This document shows positions 37,701 through 47,719 of a DNA stretch of 64,000 bases, one piece after another (the first letter of the stretch is position 1; the number at the start of each line of letters is the position of its first letter). A program made the position numbers and the translations under genes. The notes below the pieces were generated by a model, which was not told where the DNA came from, did not search any database, and saw nothing but the letters and a program-made list of their open reading frames with translations. This DNA comes from Terana coerulea (lineage: Eukaryota > Basidiomycota > Agaricomycetes > Polyporales > Phanerochaetaceae). The stretch is taken from the NCBI GenBank assembly GCA_024811115.1, contig JAKOGH010000138.1, forward strand, positions 223,703-287,702. The letters are read 5' to 3'.

Positions 37701-40200
37701 TGAGGACCGGCTCACTTTCCGAGAACGCTCGGTACCGCTCAATGTGAGAGGCCTGGCCGTCTTGCACCATAACGACAAACTTTGCAGCCTTCTGTCGGGC
37801 TCTACCCCGCGACTGGATGTAGCCAACCATATGCTGTATAGGATCAAATCGGATGACTAGTTCGCATGCCTGGAGTGTACAGAATGAGTTATACACAATA
37901 GAAAGCCGGTTCTGTTGGCACGCACCGGGAAATCAAGACCTTCTTCCGCGACAGAGGTTGCAACAACTACAATATACACTTGAGTTATCCGCAAGGTGTA
38001 TTCGAGCGAAATAGGCTCACGTAGGTTACACTGTCCCTCTCGGAACATACGCACAGCCTCCTGCTGTGATTTGAGGGCCATGCCTCGAACCTGAGACTTC
38101 TGCATACTACTAGCACCATGGCCAATAAGCGGGGCGCTCTTGAAGTACATTTCTAACGGCGGTATACGTGGAAGCATCTTGGAAAGACATCCGGCAACGT
38201 GCCTCTGCTCAACGAAGATGATGCCCTGGAAATCTTGCCGATAATAATCGAAGAGCAGCTCGGCGAGCCGGCGGACCTTGGGTGTACACCACTTCAATTC
38301 CACTCTGAGAGGCACGACATCGGGGTCCTCCTCGTTGTCGAAGAAGTCGGCGAATTCTGACAGCACGACCTGCATGTGCGCTAGTTCCGGGGGAAGTGTG
38401 AGAGCTGCTGGGGCGGTACCGTCTAAGTGACTGGTCGCCATGTAGTCTAGTTGGTCTTCAGCCTGTGATATGGATTGTTCGATGCGGTGCTTGATGTCGT
38501 GGTACAGGAATAATTCGGCGCCATATGGGCCTAAGCTATGGTAGGTCACGTCAAAGCGGGTCTTGATCTTGTCGACTGGTATGTCAATGTGCACGGGAAG
38601 AGTGGAGAGTCGAAGACGCTCCCATAGGGTTGTGGACGGATAGGCCGGATATGTAAGTGGTGGAGGAGAATATTCCTCGAGAACCTAGGTCACGTCAGAT
38701 CGGTGAGAAGATCAAATACAAACGCACACACCTCTTCTGGTCGAGGTGAGTGATCAGCCAGCTCCTCGACATGCTCTCGCACAGCGATGACTTTCGCGTC
38801 CAGGTTACGTTCTAACGTGGCAAGTGACTCTGCCGCGTCCTTGGGGTTCCAGATTGGCGAGGCCGTCATACCGAAAATCCTCGGCCGCTGTTCAACAGGC
38901 CACTGAAAGTATTCCCTCATGATGCCGTTATATGCATGATTCTTCCGAGTGTGGTGACACTCGTCGAATACTACTAAGGAGACCTGCCATAGTGGTGTAT
39001 GCGTCAGTAAGCGCGCACTGGAAAACACACAACTCCGTGCACCCAGCAGTGATCTCCCGGGATGACATGCTCAGATGAAGAACAAACGGTCAGAAGCCGT
39101 GGTACTGGCAGCCTGATGTCATTGCATGTAAGGCCGGGCCGTTTTCTGCGGACAGCTTTGTTTGGAAGAATGGCTACTGTTGGCGAGCCCCCTTCGTTTC
39201 AAAGACCTTTGCACTGACATCCCGAGATAGCCAAAAGGCTAGCCGAGAGGTCAGTGCAATATTCCATGAAATGCGTAAGGGGGACTGGGAAACAGCTAGT
39301 CATTCGTAGGGCTTTCAGAGCCTGTTATCTGAGCATGCAAACCCTATGCGAGGACGAGCATAAAAACGTTCAGCGTCCCGTCTGTTCATACAAATCGGAC
39401 CATGAAGAATCCTGCGGGTCATGCACAAGGAACACGGATTGTGTGCAAAGCGCGGAACGCTTCACATACCTTGTCCATAGTCCAGTGTGAATGTGTGAGA
39501 ATGTTGAGAAAAATTTGCGCTGTACGAGATGCGGAAACCGTAAGGTAAAAGGTCAGAGGAAAAAACCTTGAAAAGACGTACCGGTCATTACAAGTACATC
39601 ATGCGACTCAATCTCTTTCCTCCATCCCCTCCTGTCGGTCATGTCTAAAGCGGTTGCCCCGTAGCATTTGCTGACGCGCAGTGGTGCCTCTCTTGCGATG
39701 AAGTCACCCTGCTGCTCAACCAATGCGACCTTGGGGACCAGAAAAACGATGATCTTGCCCAGCCCGGCGTCGCGAGCCGCAATCCATTTGATAAGGAGTG
39801 TGCTTATGTAGGTTTTACCACTCCCAGTGTCGAGGGCAGCGATAACGTTTCGCTCTTGCGCACGAGAGAAGATTTCTTCCTGATACCGGCGAGGAAGGAG
39901 AACTTCGGCGACCTCTTCGAATGTCATCGTGGCAGTGGTAAAATCTGGATAAGCACGGTCGTTATGGAATGGATTTACAGAAACCTGCGTTAGTTTCTTC
40001 CAACTCGCATCGCAAGGCTGAGCGACAGGGGGGGACGGAGGAAGAGATTGAGTGGGATGTGAATGACGGTGACCTGCAACAGAGCTGCGGCGAATTCTTG
40101 GCCAAGAGATTGATGACGCGTGACTCTGGATTTGGCAGGTGTCGTGACTGCGCCCGCGGGTCGCAGCACGCGTGACAATCCACATATCTTCAGGAGACAT
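34734..40200 (-). CDS. dcl: Dicer-like ribonuclease III
   Basis: Cuts dsRNA into small RNAs for RNA silencing. Order, N to C: DExD/H helicase (PRRYQEEIFSRAQ; ALDTGSGKT; VVFDECHHTRKNH; FGMTASP; VVATSVAEEGLDFPV; QSRGRARQKAAKF), Dicer dimerisation domain (ILTYNTSIGLLNHLCSLIP), a divergent PAZ/platform region, RNase IIIa (NNQRLETLGDSVLKL), RNase IIIb (YQRLEFLGDG then ALIDLVV) and a dsRBD-like C-terminus ending SQTFTMG at 34734. Both RNase III signature motifs keep their acidic residues. Roughly 1,450 residues. The start is either 40200 or the ATG at 39927. Apparent frameshifts lie at G runs 36120-36123 and 37430-37435, each with one base too many. One intron (38984-39469, 486 nt) is far longer than the rest. 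Confidence 0.93.
39209..39259. repeat. Inverted-repeat hairpin inside Dicer intron
   Basis: Arms 39209-39232 and 39237-39259 pair over about 20 of 24 positions, including an unbroken 10-bp base (TTGCACTGAC with GTCAGTGCAA), closed by an AAAA loop. It lies in the 486-nt intron between the helicase exons, so the nascent Dicer transcript would carry a compact stem-loop. Confidence 0.7.
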
Positions 40201-40243
40201 TCAGCATCTCGAACATATACCATCTCACTTGTCCTGAAAAATC
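40201..40243. promoter_or_regulatory. Head-to-head promoter, Dicer / phosducin-like
   Basis: The upstream-most Dicer ATG (40200, minus) and the phosducin-like ATG (40244, plus) are 43 bp apart, or 316 bp if Dicer starts at 39927. Either way the two genes are divergent and must share promoter DNA. Confidence 0.55.
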
Positions 40244-41200
40244 ATGGCCATAAATCCCAACGAAGATACCGAATTGTGAGCAAACTTATGCTAGGCTCAC
40301 GACCTCTTCCGACGTTCCACTCAGTAACGATGCTCTCCGCAAGCATGGTATCCTGCCTCCTCGCCCACCAACGCCCCACTCGCCTTCACCTCCACCCGCA
40401 CCTACACTGGAGGATGAGCTGGAAGACCTCGATATTGACGAGCTGAAGGATGCAGCAGACGACGCGAAAGACGATGAAACCGCAAGGCTTATCGAGCAGA
40501 TTAGGCGGCAGCGCCTTGCAGAGCTGCAACGCTTCCAGCGGGCCCGCTTCGGACGGGTATATCCCATTGGGAGAGAAGACTATACGAGAGAGGTTACGGA
40601 GGCCAGCAAGGTCGATGGGGACGATGAGGCATTAGCAGGCAAGGGAACCGGCGTGTTGTGCTTCTTGTACAAGGACGGGTAAGTCACTTCTATAACCCCA
40701 TCGAGAATATGTATTTAACCGCCCTTTAGCCAAGCACGTAGCGAGCGTGCATTCGAGCATATTAGGATTCTTGCTGAGAGACATCCTCACACGAAATTTG
40801 TGTCAATAGTCGGTGACAAATGCATCGCCGACCTCCCAGAATCTCGGCAGCCTATGCTCCTCATATACCGGAAGGGCGAAGTGCTGAACCAAATTGTTGC
40901 TTGGGGCGCGGATCGCGAGAGAAAGATCGAGGGTGCGTAGCCCTATATCTAACCACAGCATTCATTAAGTGACAAAAATGCGCAGAGCTTGAGGCCGTTC
41001 TGATATTAGCAGGAGCCATTATCCCAGAACGATTGCCACCGCGGAAGAAGAGCGACGAGGACGACCTCTCGGACGACGAGGTTGACGACGACCCTTCGTC
41101 CCGTATGCGCTCCTCTGTCGCCAGCACGAACGCTAGAACGCCCAGGAATATCAGGGGCAAGAAGGACGATGAGGATTCGGACTTTGAGTTCGACATGTAG
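40244..41200 (+). CDS. plp2: Phosducin-like protein (PhLP2/PDCL3 type)
   Basis: Co-chaperone of the cytosolic chaperonin CCT for actin/tubulin folding in yeast and animals. Exons: 40244-40275, 40325-40678, 40730-40932 and 40986-41200, giving 267 residues. It starts MAINPNEDTEFNDALRKHGIL, a family hallmark, followed by a Pro-rich link and helix ELEDLDIDELKDAADD, then RARFGRVYPIGREDYTREV. The thioredoxin-like fold carries VLCFLYKDG, RAFEHIRILAERHPHTKFV and MLLIYRKGEVLNQIVAWG. An acidic tail ends DSDFEFDM. All introns are canonical and all frames join. It is divergently placed against Dicer. Confidence 0.93.
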
Positions 41201-41313
41201 TGAAGCATATAATTCAACATTCAAAGCATCCATGTAGTAGTACAATGTTCATGAGCCCAACCGCATCACAGCGCGCCGTACGGTTAACATTTCGAGTCAC
41301 CGTTGGCTGTTAT

Positions 41314-44300
41314 TTACTCGGGGTTGATAGGAGGCATTGCTTGCCTCCTGCCCTTGACTGGCCAGACCTCCGTCATGGTCGCTGCTTCCCACACGCGTCC
41401 GCCACGCACGACGTAACGGAGATCCCTCGTCTTCCGAATATCGTCCTCCAAGACGTTAAATCCTGCTGGGTAGACGAGGAAGTCCGCCAATTTTCCTGGG
41501 GTCAGGGAGCCTAGTGACGGGTAGATACCCAGCGTCTTCGCCGCGTCGGACGTAGCTGCACGAATAACCTAGAAATTCTCTTGTGAGCATCCGAATTACA
41601 AGACAGGGATTGCTGTCAGTCACCTCGTAATTATCGAGGCCACCCTGCTGTGTGAAAAACATCTCAGCATGGTAGTTCAAACCGAGGGGCGGTTCTCCGT
41701 GGGCGCCGATATGTGCCTTCAAACCGAGGTGGACCATCTTGGCAGTCGACTCAGAAGTGTTGAACAGAGCAAAAGCTGGGCAGTGTGTCAAATAGATTCG
41801 AATACTTGCAACATGAAAATGCCCACAGTTCTTTGGCCGAGCGGTGGACTCGGACAGACCTTCGAGGATGTCATGTCTTGTGAACTGGCGAAGTCTGTAA
41901 CACGGGATCAGCATGTAGCTTCTACTCGAAAGGGTTCTGAGGCGCACTTTGGATCATTGGGGATGTCTTCAGTCGCCCAAACATACTGCTCGCCCCAGGC
42001 TCCACCATAGTTCACGATATGTGTCGGTGTAGATCCCGTGCCGCTGAGCGCATACAGTTGGAGGATATCGTCAAAGAGCTCAGGGATTGGTATAGCATGC
42101 TCGATGGTAGTCATTCCTAAAACGTATATTAGGGTCGCAAATGGAGGCATACAGTAGTTTGGAAACGCGTACCGTCAACGATATAAGTTTGGTCCCAGTC
42201 ATAGTTCATTCCCTGCAAGAGTGATCAGCCAATTTATAATCATGCAGTACAAGACGAGCACTCACTCCTTCAGGAACACAAAGCATAGACAGGTTCCTCG
42301 CAGCTAACAGCAGCCGCTGGCGAGAAGCTCGCGAGGGTAAGTTATAGTTCTTATACGAGTAGCTCGCTGGCCCGCCCTCAGCCTTGATCCTGATCAGAGC
42401 CGAGTACGCTTCTTCCATGGTCGTGATGTCCTCATGTACGCCAGCCCCGCCAGCACCGTAGATTATATCGCCTACTGTGAAGATACGGGGCCCGACTTCC
42501 TGGCCTCGTTCCACGCGGAAACGTTCCCAGAAGCCTCTGACGTTGTCTGCGCTGGGGCTTCGAGAAGTGACGAGAGGGTAAGTATAGGTATGTAATTATT
42601 GCGGTGGACGTACTTGTGCAGAGTCGTGACGCCGTAGGCGAGGAAAGTCTCCAGTTCCCAGGAGCGAGCAGGGAAGAACTCGGAGAATCCATTCCAGTGT
42701 GCATGAACATCAATGAATCCAGGGACGATGAAGCCTATTCCAAGCTAAGCAAACATGAAGACATCGAAAATGACTTGACCTACCGCCCTGTGCGTCGATG
42801 ACGGTTGCGCCGTACGGAATGACAGCGTCAGCAGCACCGACGATCGCCTCAATCTCTCCTGCACGAGTGACCAGAATGGCGTCATGCAGAACATCCTCAT
42901 GCAAATTCCCGGATTCCATAGTCAAGAGGGTCGCATTGGTAAACACGAGGAAGTCCGCATTCGCCCGGGCCTGCTCATCTGCATTGGCAAGCGCACTGGC
43001 AGCATCCTTCTTCAAACGGGCGACATCGCTGGCGTATTCAACGACGACTTCATGGTACTTCAGGAGCTTCTTGGTGCAGGAGATACCGAAGTATAACTTG
43101 TCGTCTGCAATCTCTGACGAGCATTTGTCCAAGGAGTCCACTTTAACATGATGCAGGTACGGCCCTGCAGTTCTTATATTAGCTCCTTTAAATGGCGGCT
43201 GAGGGTGACGGACGCACCTAGGAACCAGAAAATTGTCTTGCCATTCCCGCTGAACACAACGTCATGTCCACCGTCCAAGCTCAGCCTCGCTATTTTCTTC
43301 GTAGCGTTCCCAGGCTTGCTCCAGACGGCTTCGTCCGCTGAGACATTAGGTGCGTAGTAAATGTGGTGGAAGTCAACAAACGCAACATCTGTGGTCTTCC
43401 CGGATGGTACCGCAGACAACTCCGCAGACATTGCGCCTTTAGCGACAGGCTCGTGCTTGTACTCGCCAAAATCGTTGGACCCAGAAGCCAAGTCGATAAT
43501 AAAACTGTAGCTGCTCTGCTGCACGAGTATCTTCGTATTCTTCTCGAGGAATCTGAGCTTCGTCGTTTCAGCAGAGCCTTCAGCAGCTGCGGCAGATATG
43601 AACTCGATATTCTGGACAGCAATCTGGTCGCCCTTCTTGAATGACGAAGATGGTAATGTAACGTCTGCCAGGTACAGGCCAGCGCCAGCTGTCGCAATAA
43701 TGTTGCCAGACAAGAGATCACCAGAGGTCTTGACGAATGCGATCTTCCTGTTCGCGCCGGTGCATGCGCAGAGTATAGGAGAATAATAGCGTCCGAGAGG
43801 CAGGCCGCTCAGCTCGAACGCTTGGCCCGACGTGGTGTTCGACAGCTCAAAGGTGGTGAAATTGGTGTCAGACCAGCGAGCATGAATGACCAAGTCTTCT
43901 GCGTTGGGTACGAACGACGGAGAGTAGTACGGCGCCCCTGCGTGAAGGACAGGAACAGCCTTGGCATTCTCATCCTCGATGTCGTAGACGTAGTTCGCGC
44001 CAGCACCCTGGAATACAGCCTTGGTCCCATTCTCGTTCACACGGAGTTCCGTGAATGCATGAACACGCTGTATATCACTGGCCTCAAGAGCCCTAATATC
44101 CGTAGTGCTGGTCCTCGTCTCCGCGATGCGCTTCTCGATGTGAGCCGAGAACAAGATAGGTTTGGGCGACTTGTCAGCCTTCGTACGTTCACCGCGCGAG
44201 TTTGTTGACAGGGGGACGTGGTAGATCTGCCCTGCAGCCCAGATGATGACTGCGTCGTCTTCGGGTGTGAACGCAAACGAGGGGTATGTGCCCATAGGTG

Positions 44301-45727
44301 CGGACACTGCAGATAAATCGTAGGTAAGACCATCCCATACATGATGGATTGTTCCCATGACCAAATCCCTGAGATACTGATTAGCAACAACGCGGTATCA
44401 TGCGCATATAACCACTCACTTGAGCACTAGGGCCTCCTTGTCTCTGACCCTCCGGACGAATGCCAAAGTACGGCCGTCTCTGGAAAGCTCAGGGCGTGAC
44501 GCACCGCCAGGGAAAGAATGGACGAGCGTAGTAGTCTGCTTGGTGGTGAGGTTGGTCGAGAAGATTGCGTAGATGCCAGTATGTACATCTGTGAGCATAT
44601 GGTGAGTTAACGCAGACATCATTTAGGCAGGTAAACATACCTTTGCTGTATGTGAATTGGCCGCTAGTATCCAGCACGTTCTTTGCGTAGATGAGACTAT
44701 CATTGCCCTGCCAGATGATCTGCTCCGGACCAATTTGCTGTTCTTCGTAATCTTCCGGACCCCAACCACTAGGCAAGGTACGAGAGACAAGACGTTTGCC
44801 GCTGCCTGCTACAATCTTCTCGTTGGATGACTCAGGAATGGCGTACTCCCAGGCTTCACCTGCACCAAGGCTTCGCTCAGAGGTGTACCATTTGGTCGCG
44901 ATGACCTTGGTGCCGGAGGGATGAAAACGTGCGTCGGAGACCCAGCGATAGGTCTCATTGGTAACTCTATGCGCTATACGTTCGTGTCGATCAGCTGAGC
45001 AAGGAGAAAGATTTAGCTACTTACCATTTACACGACCTTCACGAACCAGCCGTCTACGCTTGGCCTCCACAGTTTCCTTTACTCCGTTGGCAAGTCGGCC
45101 CTCGTCATCTCGCGTAGTAGCTAACGCATCCAGCAGTTCCCCAGAGTTGGTAGTCCTGACATCCATTTGGCTACATCCCTTCCATTCGGTTACCCAAATG
45201 TTCTCCAGGCCGAGTTCCGCGTCACTCCTGAACACCAGCTTGTGTCCGTCCGGAGAAAAATGAGGGTCAGAGTCGTGGGGCACACCGAGCAGGACAGGAT
45301 GCGCCTTGGCCCGTCCTATGGCACTGGAATTGTACACGCTTCCCGGCAGGCAGTAGATGTCTCCAACCATGTCGAAGACAATGTCTCCGCTCTTGGGGTG
45401 AACATCCAACCGCAGCCATGTTCCTTCGGTCACATCGTATTCGAGCTTTCGAGGGTAAGGGAAGTCCGTGGAAATGTCCCAGGGGGTCTGTTGACGCAGA
45501 GGCCAGATGTCGTCCTTCCACTCGCTCGCGGGGTCGTCCGTGGCGAATGGACGCGCTGCCTGGCGAAGTACTGCCTCATCTCGCGTCCAGTATGTCGGTA
45601 AAAACGTCGAGAGTGTGAACGCTGCGGAAAGCAAGACGACGAGCCGGAAGAAACGCGACCGAGTCTTCGTCCTGTTCCATCTGGGAGTCGCGAGGGGCTG
45701 GAAGGGTACTTCGGCGGCACCCTTCAT
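41314..45727 (-). CDS. Membrane-anchored beta-propeller amidohydrolase (copy A)
   Basis: A long fusion of over 1,000 residues. The ATG at 45727 gives MKGAAEVPFQPLATPRW; a type II anchor follows (FFRLVVLLSAAFTLSTFLP). Next is a TolB/PD40-like propeller (DSDPHFSPDGHKLVFRSDAE; ASRPELSRDGRTLAFVRR; YPSFAFTPEDDAVIIWAAGQ). The C-terminal third is a metal-dependent amidohydrolase: FLVFTNATLLTM, PGFIDVHAHWNG (metal HxH), GVTTLHNPSADNV, TTIEHAIPIPE, HIGAHGEP, and LGSLTPGKLADFLVYPAG at the end. The stop is at 41314. Such fusions are known in bacteria and fungi as predicted amidohydrolases; the substrate is unknown. The first 2.15 kb (promoter to mid-propeller) is duplicated at 58.4-60.6 kb. The TATATAT box at 45790-45797 favours ATG 45727. 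Confidence 0.88.
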
Positions 45728-45840
45728 GTTTACTACAGACGACCGACCGAGTTCAAGGGCCACAGAGTGTGGTCGTCCTCAAGGCTGAGAATATATAGCA
45801 GACTAAGCTGAACAGACTTAGTCAGATACAAGCATATGGG
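43681..45840 (-). repeat. Segmental duplication, copy A
   Basis: Collinear with 58406-60565 at a constant offset of 14,725 bp, with no gap. It spans the 5' part of the amidohydrolase gene and its promoter, ending at catatggg (45840). Most of it is near identical, with three short diverged tracts. Confidence 0.92.
45790..45797 (-). promoter_or_regulatory. TATA box of amidohydrolase copy A
   Basis: TATATAT on the minus strand, about 63 bp before ATG 45727. It is duplicated exactly before copy B (60515-60522). Confidence 0.55.
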
Positions 45841-47719
45841 AGGTCGCAGAGCGTGTGCTAACCGGTAGGTTGCATCATTAGCCTGGGGCGCTTAGCATGA
45901 GAACGCAGCGCGTCTAATGTCAAAGCGGCGGAGGTTTTGCCGTTTCGGAACGTTGTGTCCTTCATGCACATGCTGCACTTCTCCGTGAACCCAGATGGTG
46001 ACACAGCGCGGTGACGTAGCTTCGCCGTGCGATGGACAGATCGCCAGACCTACAAACGGGACTCTGTACGGGTGGACTACGACTCCTCTGACACCGCGTG
46101 CGGGTGGACTACGACTACTGACGCATCGCGTGCAGGTGGACGACGACTCCTCTGACACACCGCGCTGACACACGCCATCTGCAGCACCGACCGACGCGAC
46201 TTCTCTGCCCTTTGTGGCTGCATCGGACCCGGACGCGACCCCCTCCCAGCGGCTTCTTTCGACACTTTGGCGTGCCTCGGCCGCCCTCTCGCACCACCCT
46301 CGACGCGTTTTCCACCCGCTTTCCGCCTGCTGCGTGCTACTCATCTTACTCGTGCTACTGTGCTACGGCGCGCAATCACTGGCACTCCTCCACCCGCGCT
46401 CTGCTGCCACGGCCTACAGCCCGGACGTTGGGAAGTACTCAGTGCTCGCAGTCTCCATCTCGGCCGCGTGCTCGGTAAGTCGGTCTCGCTCGATGTTCGC
46501 ACATTGCAGACGGAGTGTGCTGACCTCGTCGTATCAGGCCCTTGTTTGCCAGACGACGAACCGTCGTCTCGTGGCGTGACTGGCGGGAAGGATCCCGGTA
46601 AGCTTGGGGAAACAGCTCGGTGGGCTGCGCCTACCTGGCCAGATCTCGGCCTTGCTCGCGGGATGACGATCCGTTGTCTCGCCGCAAAATCGTCGCGTCA
46701 ACACTAGCAGAGGTAAGCCGTTGAGGTCACTCTGAGCGAGATGGAACGGCACGTATAACGCTCATGTAGGCGGCCGGACGTTGGTGTGAACACCAAGACC
46801 CTGCGATCCGAGGCAAGTGCGGCCTCGTGCATCCTTGCTCGCCACACTCACCGACCCGCGCCTGTCTTGCAGACACGTCGTCGTCGCGGCGAGAGAGAGC
46901 GCATGGACGTCGCCAGCACCGCGTCTGCGCCAACACGATGAGCTGAGCCCTGCGGGCACCATGCACGCTGAGCACACACCACAGGCCGACCCACGACCTC
47001 GGCGAGTCGCCCGCGGGAACGCGGCCCATCGCGTCGGCTCCGCCTCCTCACTGGGGCTCTCGACCGTCCTGTCCGTGCGCGGTGAGCACCACCCTTTCAC
47101 TCGGACAAAGCGCGGTACTCACGGTGTGCATAGACGGCACGTCGCCCGCGGGAAGGCAGTCGATACATGGCCTTGGGGCGAATCCGGCGTCTCTCCCCCA
47201 GAACGCCGCCTGCGCACGCACACGTCGGCACAGCGGGCGGGTCGGCGCGCCTCAAACGCCTGTCGTTGGCGCGTGCAGCCGTTCGCAGCTCGGTCGCCGG
47301 GACGCGATCGGTCGTCTCGGCGCAAAACCGTTCTCACGACGGTGGCGTGGCGTCGCCGCTGCACACGCAGGTCAGGGTGAATATCTAACGAATGCACGTA
47401 GATGATGCTGACCTTGTGAATGGTTTGCGTAGCTTCGTGCTCGCGGAATGCCGCATGGTGTCTCCGCGGCGTCGAGTCACACGCCAGACGGCTCGCCCGT
47501 GCCTGTCGCGGGACGTCGTTGCGTGACGTCGACACGTCGGCGCCGGACGCACGCCTGCATCGAGAGGTGAGCACTCGACGGCGTCCGCGTAAGAAGCATG
47601 CGTACTGACCCATCTCGTCCGTGTCTCTCAGCCTGTGCCCCTCGCTCAGCGGCCGATACGAGCGCACGCGGACCTCTGCGACGCACGCGGCGACGACGGG
47701 CACGCACCACACGCGGGAC
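45841..47719. other. Left part of GC-rich accessory island
   Basis: Very CpG-rich, with many overlapping but random-looking frames on both strands. Scattered similar blocks occur, for example around 46656-46692 and 47290-47327 (cgatc-gt-gtctcg-cgcaaaa). A 121-codon plus frame at 46214 has a hydrophobic segment (CCVLLILLVLLCYGAQS) but starts with GTG. No gene is supported. Confidence 0.4.
46066..46163. repeat. 32-bp tandem repeat, three copies
   Basis: Copies begin at 46066, 46098 and 46130, each around gtgcgggtggactacgac and tctgaca. Point changes separate the copies. Confidence 0.75.

Noticed and set aside
45728..45763. Longer start for the amidohydrolase (reading MALELGRSSV)
   Set aside because: The upstream codon is GTG and lies only about 26 bp from the TATA box; ATG 45727 is the sensible start.
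46214..46579. 121-codon frame with a hydrophobic segment
   Set aside because: It begins with GTG, has no ATG, and sits in low-complexity CpG-rich DNA where all frames are open.
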